From the NCBI GenBank assembly GCA_003389385.1, contig QQVM01000024.1, positions 1 through 50,611 on the forward strand: 50,611 nucleotides of DNA. The letters are read 5' to 3'. A model generated the notes under the pieces. It saw nothing but the letters and a program-made list of their open reading frames with translations. It searched no databases and was not told where the DNA came from. The stretch is from Bacteroidota bacterium (lineage in GTDB: Bacteria; Bacteroidota; Bacteroidia; AKYH767-A; 2013-40CM-41-45). Shown piece by piece: positions 27,552-34,671 of the stretch (position 1 is the stretch's first letter; each line of letters begins with the position of its first letter). The translations under genes were made by a program, and so were the position numbers.

Positions 27552-28315
27552 TGAAACGTGATTTTACTTTGGATGTTTATTCAGAGCTGATTGATGCGAT
27601 CGGAAAAAACTATCCAGTACTCACCTATGAGAAATTCACTGAGCTAAATCCGGTAGGAAGATCTTATGTGCTGAGGCATGACGTAGACCTTCTGCCTTAC
27701 AGGTCTGTAGAAATAGCCAGGTTGGAGTCTGGTAAAGGAATTCAGGGCACTTATTACTTCAGGATTGTGCCGCAAAGTTTTGATGTCAAGGCTATCAGGG
27801 AAATTGCGGATATGGGGCATGAGATCGGCTATCATTACGAGGATCTTGCACTGTGTAACGGTAATTTTGAAAAAGCGTATGAACAGTTTCAAAGAAATCT
27901 GGAAAAAATCAGAATGATATATCCTGTTCGTACCATATGCATGCATGGCAGTCCATTGTCAAAATGGGATAACCGTAAGCTGTGGGATGTTTATGATTAC
28001 AGGAATCACGGTATTATTTCGGAGCCATACTTTGACACTGATTTCAAAAAAGTGTTTTACATCACCGATACTTCCAGGTCATGGAATGCCGGACAATATA
28101 GCATTCGTGACAAAGTTAATGACAGTTTCAGGATTGGAATAAGTTCCACTTACGATCTCATTGAGAAAATCCGAAATAATGAATTGCCAATGCAGGTGAT
28201 GCAGAATGTTCATCCGCAGCGATGGACGAACCAACTTGGCGGCTGGACAAAGGAACTTATCTGGCAGAATGTGAAAAATGTGGCTAAAGGAATTTTAAAT
28301 AAGTTAAAAAGCTGA
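27551..28315 (+). CDS. NodB-like polysaccharide deacetylase-family protein
   Basis: The 254-residue protein retains the metal site of the NodB/CE4 family: RHDVDLLP (42-49), with the Asp pair as base and ligand, and GHEIGYHYEDL (89-99) with His90 and His95 as zinc ligands. CMHGSPLSKWDN carries a further His in the position expected for the catalytic acid motif. It has no signal peptide, so it would act in the cytoplasm on a lipid-linked or nucleotide-linked sugar rather than on the exported polymer. It overlaps the toroid gene by one base and is followed 2 bp later by the beta-helix acyltransferase, which fits deacetylation followed by new acylation. Confidence 0.78.
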   Translation: MKRDFTLDVYSELIDAIGKNYPVLTYEKFTELNPVGRSYVLRHDVDLLPYRSVEIARLESGKGIQGTYYFRIVPQSFDVKAIREIADMGHEIGYHYEDLALCNGNFEKAYEQFQRNLEKIRMIYPVRTICMHGSPLSKWDNRKLWDVYDYRNHGIISEPYFDTDFKKVFYITDTSRSWNAGQYSIRDKVNDSFRIGISSTYDLIEKIRNNELPMQVMQNVHPQRWTNQLGGWTKELIWQNVKNVAKGILNKLKS

Positions 28316-28317
28316 GG

Positions 28318-29358
28318 ATGCTGGTAAAGAAAGAAAGCATTCCATTACTGCACATGATTCTGGTGGGCCTGCTTCCTTCATTTATTAAGATTATGGTTTA
28401 CCGTCTACGCGGCTACAAAATAGATAAGAGTGTCAGCGTCGCTTTCGGTGCTGTTGTGATAGGCAAGAAAGTTTCAATAGGCAGCTTCAGCAAGGTTGGG
28501 ATGTTCACTATTATACGAGCGGATGAAATTGCAATTGGAAGACATGTGACTATCGGGTCCATGTCTGTGATGGATACCGGCAAAATTTTCATTGATGATG
28601 ATGCGCGCGTCAACGAACAGGTTTATGTTGGCGGCATGAAGACTCCGGAGTCAGAAATTCGTCTGGGCAAAAGGACCATTGTAATGCAAATGAGTTACCT
28701 TAATCCTACGCTTCCTATACATGTTGGTGATGATTCCGGAATCGGTGGACATTGTCTCTTGTTCACACATGCAAGCTGGAACTCTATGCTTGATGGTTTT
28801 CCTGTAAAGTTTGCGCCTATTAAGATTGGACGAAAAGTATGGCTTCCATGGAGAGTGTTCATCATGCCAGGAGCTGAGATTGGAGATGAAGTGGTGATCG
28901 CAGCAAATTCTCTAGTTAACGGCATCATACCACGCAACACTCTTGCTGCTGGCTCTCCTGCGAAGGTGATTAGGGAAAATTTTCCTCAGAAACCTGATAA
29001 TAAAGAAAGAGACAACATGGTCAATCATATACTGGGTGAGTTCTGCCGATATCTTGTCTATAACGCATATCAGGCTGATTTAAGTTCAGCCTTGCATGGC
29101 GTGGTCCTTAAAATTGCAGGAAAGAAAAACGCGAAGATTCATTATGTATCCTCTGCAGATAAGTTTGTTGTAAGCGGATCTGAGGACGTTTATGTTCTGT
29201 TAAATGGAAATAATGATGATTTGAAAAGCCTCTTGAAACGGGGGGCCGGAATGGCAGTAACACTCAGCGAAAACGTAAGGGCTGGCAGCAATGATGCAGG
29301 GGAGGAGCTGCTCAGATTTTTTTCCAGATACGGAGTCAGGTTTGGCAGAATAGACTGA
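28318..29358 (+). CDS. Left-handed beta-helix (hexapeptide) acyltransferase with C-terminal extension
   Basis: A 346-residue protein. Residues about 35-225 contain many hexapeptide steps (VVIGKKVSIGSFSKVG, AIGRHVTIGS, IKIGRKVWLPW, AEIGDEVVIAANSLV) and the family end motif AAGSPAKVI. The likely catalytic His lies in LLFTHASW, as in galactoside/serine acetyltransferases. The first 30 residues include a hydrophobic amphipathic stretch (LLHMILVGLLPSFIKIMVYRL) that may tether it to the membrane. The C-terminal 110 residues are outside the usual fold and I do not recognise them. It probably O- or N-acetylates the glycan. Confidence 0.88.
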   Translation: MLVKKESIPLLHMILVGLLPSFIKIMVYRLRGYKIDKSVSVAFGAVVIGKKVSIGSFSKVGMFTIIRADEIAIGRHVTIGSMSVMDTGKIFIDDDARVNEQVYVGGMKTPESEIRLGKRTIVMQMSYLNPTLPIHVGDDSGIGGHCLLFTHASWNSMLDGFPVKFAPIKIGRKVWLPWRVFIMPGAEIGDEVVIAANSLVNGIIPRNTLAAGSPAKVIRENFPQKPDNKERDNMVNHILGEFCRYLVYNAYQADLSSALHGVVLKIAGKKNAKIHYVSSADKFVVSGSEDVYVLLNGNNDDLKSLLKRGAGMAVTLSENVRAGSNDAGEELLRFFSRYGVRFGRID

Positions 29359-29390
29359 TCAGGAAAGTCTCTTTGTTGATCCTCTTTTTA

Positions 29391-29398
29391 TAGATTTG
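29391..29398 (+). promoter_or_regulatory. Possible -7 box for the DUF354-like gene
   Basis: TAGATTTG matches TAnnTTTG exactly and sits 25 bp before the chosen ATG at 29423. The only TTTG upstream (29372-29375) is about 15 bp away, so the -33 element is poorly spaced. Weak internal promoter at best. Confidence 0.35.
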
Positions 29399-29422
29399 CA
29401 ACATTCATCCGGAATTATTCAA

Positions 29423-30517
29423 ATGATCAAAGCGCTTTTTTACCTTGGGCATCCTGCGCACTTTCATCTATTCAGAAATGCCATTTCAAAGCTGGATAGA
29501 AAGGAGTATGTAGTAGTAATAAAGACCAAGGATGTACTTCAAAAGCTGTGTGATGAAGCGGGCATTAATTACATCAATGTGGATCCGGTTGCTATAAAGC
29601 CGGGCGGGAGTGGTTTAGGAAAATACCTGAAAATGCTGAGGAGGGCATTTCGCCTTTCCCGGCTTGTGCGAAAGTATCGCCCACAAAGGCTTGTTGGAAG
29701 TGCAGCAGAGCTTGCTGTGCTGGGAAAGCTTCACGGCATTAAATCATTTATCTTTTTTGAAGATGATTTTGAAAAAGTTCCATTCTTCGCTCGTATTGCG
29801 GGACCCTTTGCAGATTATTTAATTTGTCCGGACTGCTGCAGCGCCTGGAAATGGAGTGATAAAAAAGTTTCATACAGCAGTTATCATGAGCTGGCCTATC
29901 TGCATCCGAATGTTTTTACTCCGGATCCGAAAAAAGTAAAGAGCATTTTTAAGGAAGGGGAAAGAAATTTCATTCTTCGTTTCTCAGAACTTGGTGCTTA
30001 TCACGACAAGAATAAAAGCGGAATACACGATCAGCTGGCATTGGAATTGATTAATGTGCTTCGAAGCAAAGGAAATATATTCGTTTCATCCGAGAGAAAA
30101 CTCAGTGCAGAGCTTGAGCCATTCCGCATTAAAATACCCGCATCCGATGTTCATCACGCTTTATATTTTGCGGATATGTTTGTCGGAGACAGCCAAACCA
30201 TGAGTGCCGAGGCTGCTGTACTCGGAACACCTTCAATTAGGTTCAATGACTTTGTGGGTGAATTGGGTTATCTGGAAGATCTTGAGCATGTCTACGGACT
30301 CACAAAAGGAATTCGAACAAGTCAACAGGATCAGTTATTGTCTGTTTGCAGAGAATGGTCGGAACTGAAGTATGGACGTACGGATTGGAAAGAGAGAAGA
30401 GACAAGATGCTGAATGAAAAGAGTGACTTCTCAAAATGCATCTCCTGGATTCTAACATGTGAACCCGGTGACAAATCTTGTATCTCACAGATATCTGAAA
30501 CTATGAGATTTCAATGA
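29423..30517 (+). CDS. DUF354-like GT-B protein
   Basis: A 364-residue protein. An in-frame TTG at 29396 would extend it by nine residues, but the ATG at 29423 gives MIKALFYLGHPAHFHLFRNA, the family's conserved beginning. The C-terminal domain shows FVGDSQTMSAEAAVLGTPSIRFND, which resembles the UDP-binding region of epimerase and MurG-like GT-B enzymes. DUF354 proteins are common in archaeal and bacterial polysaccharide loci and are thought to be glycosyltransferases or nucleotide-sugar enzymes. It is the last gene of the central run and is followed by a hairpin. Confidence 0.82.
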   Translation: MIKALFYLGHPAHFHLFRNAISKLDRKEYVVVIKTKDVLQKLCDEAGINYINVDPVAIKPGGSGLGKYLKMLRRAFRLSRLVRKYRPQRLVGSAAELAVLGKLHGIKSFIFFEDDFEKVPFFARIAGPFADYLICPDCCSAWKWSDKKVSYSSYHELAYLHPNVFTPDPKKVKSIFKEGERNFILRFSELGAYHDKNKSGIHDQLALELINVLRSKGNIFVSSERKLSAELEPFRIKIPASDVHHALYFADMFVGDSQTMSAEAAVLGTPSIRFNDFVGELGYLEDLEHVYGLTKGIRTSQQDQLLSVCREWSELKYGRTDWKERRDKMLNEKSDFSKCISWILTCEPGDKSCISQISETMRFQ

Positions 30518-30543
30518 GAGTTACAACATAGATTCCTTGGAAT

Positions 30544-30567
30544 GCCTGAAAACAGCTTATTTCAGGC
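30544..30567 (+). terminator. Hairpin after the central operon
   Basis: GCCTGAAA (30544-30551) pairs perfectly with TTTCAGGC (30560-30567) over an 8-nt loop. It is followed by GCTTTTGAG, with only four T. It lies 27 bp after the DUF354-like stop codon and is likely a partial terminator, with a new promoter about 45 bp downstream. Confidence 0.6.
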
Positions 30568-30611
30568 GCTTTTGAGGGATTGACTGATGTGCGATTTTTT
30601 GACTAAAAAAC

Positions 30612-30641
30612 TTGCAAGGAATTTTTTCTTTCATACATTTA
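30612..30641 (+). promoter_or_regulatory. Bacteroidota-type promoter for the sugar transferase/Wzi pair
   Basis: TTG (30612-30614), then exactly 19 bp, then TACATTTA (30634-30641), seven of eight matches to TAnnTTTG. This is the best-spaced promoter in the window. Transcription should start around 30648, leaving a leader of about 270 nt before the ATG at 30917. Confidence 0.6.
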
Positions 30642-30647
30642 CGCTAC

Positions 30648-30916
30648 AATTCAGTAACGACCTTAACACAGAAACACACCTACTTAAACAAGTAGTTCGA
30701 TGATCCGGTTCGTTGAGTAGGCCTGCGAGACCTATCTTCCCTGCGAAGAAGCTGCGACATTCGGAAATCTTCAAAAAAACTCCACTCAGTCTGGAATTAA
30801 CCATGCTGAGAGGAACATTCACCTGTTAACCGGGCCTGTTTACCGAATTAATTCCCTCCAACTGCGGCAGGGGTTTATATTAAAGTGTATTGCCCATGCG
30901 GGCAACAGCGTGAAAA
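30648..30916 (+). other. Long leader with alternative hairpins and a six-codon upstream ORF
   Basis: No gene is seen here. CTACTT (30680-30685) pairs with AAGTAG (30690-30695) in a tight hairpin. The same left arm, as CCTACT (30679-30684), can pair instead with AGTAGG (30716-30721), so the two structures exclude each other. A short ORF (30700-30720, MIRFVE) lies between them and stops inside the second arm. A 5-bp hairpin (TGCCC/GGGCA, 30891-30904) sits just before the start codon. This looks like a regulated leader, but none of it matches a riboswitch class I know. Confidence 0.4.
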
Positions 30917-32092
30917 ATGAAAAAGGGAAGCAGTAAAACAAGCAATGGGAGCAAATGGCTTGAGCGTTTCAGGCCAAATGGGCTATATAGGAATGCAACT
31001 TCCCTGGCTATGACTGCACCTGAGCTCAGAAGGTCCAAGAAGCGCAGGTTTCAACCAAAACCCCATCTTGAGAAGATTGGGGGAATGGACAAGCAGGTAA
31101 GAAGCTTCATTTCTGCACATTGTGAGTTAGCTTCGCCAGAAACATCTATCCTGCGAACTGCAATTGCGGAAAGCATACTTCACCTTTCAAAAAATTTCAA
31201 CACCATCATAAATCTGAAACGGATCAATGATGTAAAAGAAATAAACCGTTTTCTTCATGCGGTCAATCAGCATTTACCTGAAAACGGCAAGTTCATCGGT
31301 TGTGTGGAAACAAAATACCTTCGGAAAAGAAGAATCATGAGGAAGTTTCCTCCTGTGATTAACCAGCTTTACTACTTACTTGATTTCATCTTAAAGCGTG
31401 TATTCCCCAAACTTCCGGTCACTCGTTTTATTTATCTGAAATTAACCGGAGACCGGAACAAAGTTTTATCACGTACAGAAACTTTCGGCCGTTTGTATGC
31501 CGCAGGTTTCGAAATTTGCGAGCGAGAGTTCATTGGCAACAATCTTTATTTTATTGCTAAGAAGGTTAAGGAACCTTTGTTCAATTATGAACCTGTTTAC
31601 GGGCCAATTTTCAGAATGAGAAGGCACGGAAAGGATGGGCGCATCATACATGTATACAAGATGCGAACTATGCATGCTTACTCTGAATTCATTCAGCAGT
31701 ATGTGTATGAATGCAATAATCTGGCAGAAGGAGGGAAGTTGAAAGATGACTTCAGGGTATCGACACTCGGAAGATTTTTCAGAAAGTACTGGATCGATGA
31801 GCTGCCTATGATCATAAACTTTTTCAGGGGTGACTTGAAATTGATCGGTGTAAGGCCCCTGAGTTCACATTATCTTAGCCTGTATTCTCCTGAACTTCGC
31901 GAAAAACGTCTCAAACATAAACCCGGCCTTATTCCGCCATTTTACGCCGACATGCCGAAAACGCTGGAAGAGATCATGGAGTCTGAGTTGCGTTACCTTG
32001 ATGCCTATGAAAAAACAGGTTTCAGAGCGGACGTGAAATATTTTTTCAGGGCCCTTTACAACATCGTTGTGAGGAAGGCACGCAGTAAATAA
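30917..32092 (+). CDS. Priming sugar transferase (Bac_transf) with unusual N-terminal half
   Basis: A 391-residue protein. Residues about 218-391 are a bacterial sugar transferase domain (WcaJ/WbaP catalytic core): VYGPIFRMRRHGKDGR (227-242), VYKMRTM (246-252), FRVSTLGRFFRKYWIDELP (279-297) with the catalytic Asp-Glu in the last part, then LIGVRPLS (309-316). The membrane hairpin that normally precedes PxFFxQxRxG is not seen. Instead, residues about 98-216 resemble the C-terminal half of a SAM methyltransferase (EINRFLHAVNQHLPENGKFI, then a GF-x(n)-FIAKKVK ending). A moderately hydrophobic stretch at 151-177 may still bind membrane. It should load the first sugar phosphate onto undecaprenyl phosphate. 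Confidence 0.83.
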   Translation: MKKGSSKTSNGSKWLERFRPNGLYRNATSLAMTAPELRRSKKRRFQPKPHLEKIGGMDKQVRSFISAHCELASPETSILRTAIAESILHLSKNFNTIINLKRINDVKEINRFLHAVNQHLPENGKFIGCVETKYLRKRRIMRKFPPVINQLYYLLDFILKRVFPKLPVTRFIYLKLTGDRNKVLSRTETFGRLYAAGFEICEREFIGNNLYFIAKKVKEPLFNYEPVYGPIFRMRRHGKDGRIIHVYKMRTMHAYSEFIQQYVYECNNLAEGGKLKDDFRVSTLGRFFRKYWIDELPMIINFFRGDLKLIGVRPLSSHYLSLYSPELREKRLKHKPGLIPPFYADMPKTLEEIMESELRYLDAYEKTGFRADVKYFFRALYNIVVRKARSK

Positions 32093-32144
32093 ATTGGCAC
32101 GGTTCCCCGATAAGAATTATAATTGCTTTATAAAACAGCTGATC

Positions 32145-33779
32145 ATGGGCCGGTCAATCAAATCAATTTCAACCTTAATCATTTTATTTGTTTTATTAAG
32201 CAGGAATAGCAGGTCTCAGGAAGTTTATGTTCATGTGAGCAACAAGGATATTTACATTTTTTTGGATGAACTTGCCAATACCGGCGTCATTGAACTTAAT
32301 TCTGCCATCAAGCCTTATTCAAGAATGATGATAGCTTCAAGGCTTTCAGATGCGCTTAACAGAATCGATCAGCTGAATGAAAGGCAACAGGATGAGCTCA
32401 GGTTTTACCTGAAAGATTACGGCAAGGAAATGCAGCCGGATAAGAATTTCGACCGAAGGCGCGATCTTTTCTATCACAAAGATACTTTGTTTGCATTCAC
32501 ACTCAATCCAATTTTAGGCTTCAGTTATTTTACCAATGACAGCGGAGGTTTTTATCATCGGTGGAACGGCGCCGAAGCACATGCCTACGTGGGCAGAAAA
32601 TTCGGATTCTATGCCAGTCTGAGAGACAACCGTGAAAACAGGAGGTTAAGTGATCCTCTTTATCTGAACCAGTTTAACGCATCCAACTATAAAGTGGATA
32701 CCGAGGGTGGAGGAGACTTTGATGAAATGAGGGGAGGAATTACGTATACCTGGAATTGGGGCAGCCTTGGACTGGTGAAAGATCATTTTGTCTGGGGTGA
32801 TAATTACAACGGCGCGAACATATTCTCGGGTCATCAGCCGAGCTTTACATTCCTGAAGCTTCACATGAATCCGGTTCGTTGGTTTGATTTCAATTATGTG
32901 CACGGTTGGCTAGTCTCAGACGTAATCGACAGCAGCAAAAGTTACATCAATAATCAGTCGGTTCGCATACATTATTTTCCGAAATACCTTGCGGCGAACA
33001 TGTTCACTTTTACACCGCTCCGGAAGCTGCAATTTTCAATCGGAAATTCTATTGTGTATTCTGACCAAAATGTTCACCCGGCTTATCTGATACCGGTCTT
33101 TTTTTACAAGACAATTGATCACTCGCTTACAAGTACCGGAAGTAATTTTCTTGGGCAGAATTCTCAGTTCTTTGCCAATATCAGCTCAAGAAATATTCGC
33201 AACCTTCACTTGTATTCAAGTCTGTTTGTCGATGAAGTTGCCATTGGAAGGATGACTGACAAAGACAGGCATTCTAATTTTTATTCTTTGAAAGTGGGGG
33301 CACATGCAAGCAATCTGTTTATTGATAATCTTTTTCTCACGGCAGAATACACCAGAACTAACCCGCTCGCATACCGACACTATCTGATTACGGCGACATT
33401 TGAATCCAGCAGTTTTAATCTCGGACATTATCTCAAAGACAATGCGCAGGAAGTTTTTCTTGCTGTAGGTTACAAGCCTATTTCTAGGCTTCACCTTGAA
33501 GCATCTTCCACTTTCGCACAAAAAGGGTGGGATTACCGTTATACCGGTGTATCGTATGATCTGACCGGAAACGGACTCGGCTTACCTTTCATAGACCGTG
33601 TTACATGGCAGGCAAGCGAATATGCATTTAAAGCCAGGTACCAGCTGTTACATGATGCCTGGGTGTTTGGGTCATTTACTGTGAGTGATCATCACGGCTT
33701 ATTTGATGAAACATATACAATGCCCTATTTCAGAGGTAAGCTTAACACAGTCAACCTTGGAGCTAACATCGGATTTTAA
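32145..33779 (+). CDS. Wzi-like capsule assembly outer-membrane protein
   Basis: The frame opens at a TTG at 32094 just after the sugar transferase stop. The ATG at 32145 (544 residues) is preferred because it gives a proper signal peptide (basic MGRSIK, hydrophobic TLIILFVLL, cleavage near SRSQ). The body contains alternating amphipathic beta strands with many aromatic residues and Asn/Asp turns (FGFYASLRDNRENRR, LVKDHFVWGDNYNGANIFSG), typical of the Caps_assemb_Wzi family. The protein ends in a terminal aromatic strand (VNLGANIGF), as expected for an outer-membrane barrel recognised by BAM. Wzi in E. coli helps anchor capsule at the surface. It is the last gene of the locus, followed by a strong terminator. 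Confidence 0.88.
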   Translation: MGRSIKSISTLIILFVLLSRNSRSQEVYVHVSNKDIYIFLDELANTGVIELNSAIKPYSRMMIASRLSDALNRIDQLNERQQDELRFYLKDYGKEMQPDKNFDRRRDLFYHKDTLFAFTLNPILGFSYFTNDSGGFYHRWNGAEAHAYVGRKFGFYASLRDNRENRRLSDPLYLNQFNASNYKVDTEGGGDFDEMRGGITYTWNWGSLGLVKDHFVWGDNYNGANIFSGHQPSFTFLKLHMNPVRWFDFNYVHGWLVSDVIDSSKSYINNQSVRIHYFPKYLAANMFTFTPLRKLQFSIGNSIVYSDQNVHPAYLIPVFFYKTIDHSLTSTGSNFLGQNSQFFANISSRNIRNLHLYSSLFVDEVAIGRMTDKDRHSNFYSLKVGAHASNLFIDNLFLTAEYTRTNPLAYRHYLITATFESSSFNLGHYLKDNAQEVFLAVGYKPISRLHLEASSTFAQKGWDYRYTGVSYDLTGNGLGLPFIDRVTWQASEYAFKARYQLLHDAWVFGSFTVSDHHGLFDETYTMPYFRGKLNTVNLGANIGF

Positions 33780-33878
33780 TTTAATAGTGTTAGTATTGTA
33801 AATCGATCTTGTCTGCTTTTTTCTTTTGAGTCAGGGCATATTAACATCAGGTGCAGATACTCGATTGCCTCTAATGAT

Positions 33879-33915
33879 AAAAGCATTTATACATGAAGTT
33901 ATAAATGCTTTTTTT
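33879..33915 (+). terminator. Strong rho-independent terminator closing the polysaccharide locus
   Basis: A perfect 13-bp stem (33879-33891 with 33900-33912) has an 8-nt loop and ends in seven consecutive T (33909-33915). It lies about 100 bp after the Wzi-like stop. A 92-codon frame that spans this site is therefore not a gene. Confidence 0.88.
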
Positions 33916-34232
33916 AACGGTCAATTTCATAACTGTAAGAAATGCCGTCAAGTTGCATACACATTCAATATTGATGTATTAGTCTTGCGCTATTGTAATT
34001 TAAATGTAAAATTGCTTAAAGTATTTAGTGCAATCGAGAGAGTAATTAGTGCAATTGTGTTTTTAGAAAGGAATTGTGCTGCATGGATGAAAAAAATATT
34101 TTAACCAAACTCAGAGTGAAATTCGCCAAAAAAAAGATGAGAATTTACCCGAAACTTTTGTGATCAAAGAAAAATATTTCTAATATTCGGTTGTCAAATC
34201 GTGAGAGAGAAAATTTTGTATGGAAAAATAAT

Positions 34233-34265
34233 TTTGACGAAGAGAAATAAATTTGTATATCTTTA
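34233..34265 (+). promoter_or_regulatory. Bacteroidota-type promoter of the giant adhesin
   Basis: TTTG (34233-34236), 21 bp, then TATCTTTA (34258-34265), seven of eight matches to TAnnTTTG. Transcription would start near 34272 and give a leader of about 400 nt. Apart from the locus terminator (33879-33915), the interval 33780-34232 is AT-rich and shows no gene. Confidence 0.5.
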
Positions 34266-34562
34266 CATGCCTGACATCACACAGGTATGCAAATAAAAAT
34301 CTAGCGGGACTGCTAATCCGGCAATATTAATTAGAGGGTTGCCTGAGAATAGAAAGAAGATCATCACACTTTTTTCTACAGCGAAAAAATGGGAACAGGA
34401 AGATTCAGGCAGAGGAGAAATTCAATTAATAAAAAAAACTGCGTATCAGACAGGAGTGTCATCAACCATTCCCTGTAAAATAAAATCACTTAACACCGAA
34501 ACAATAGTGACGAAAGTCTACCCCTGGTATTATCGAAGATTTCTGACGAAATCACACGAAGC

Positions 34563-34598
34563 AAAATTGCACCGCTGTTCACAGTCCGGTGCAATTTT
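34563..34598 (+). terminator. Perfect 12-bp hairpin in the adhesin leader (attenuator-like)
   Basis: AAAATTGCACCG (34563-34574) pairs without mismatch with CGGTGCAATTTT (34587-34598) over a 12-nt loop, followed by CGTTTTAT. It has the form of an intrinsic terminator but sits 74 bp before the giant adhesin start. It would either end a short leader RNA of about 330 nt or act as an attenuator. Confidence 0.65.
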
Positions 34599-34671
34599 CG
34601 TTTTATACCCTAGCAATAAATAATCCCAATTGATAAATAATTAAGACAACATAACTTAAATCTCAATTAAT

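Noticed and set aside
33826-34104. Plus-strand frame of 92 codons
   Set aside because: It spans the strong terminator at 33879-33915, starts at a non-ATG codon and has a composition unlike the surrounding genes.
34297-34345. tRNA-like loop (CTGCTAA resembling a Ser-GCT anticodon loop)
   Set aside because: The flanking stem has a mismatch, and there is no TTCGA-type T-loop, acceptor stem or long variable arm.
34339-34623. Plus-strand frame of 94 codons before the giant adhesin
   Set aside because: It starts at a non-ATG codon, runs through the perfect hairpin at 34563-34598, and has no recognisable features. It is better explained as untranslated leader.
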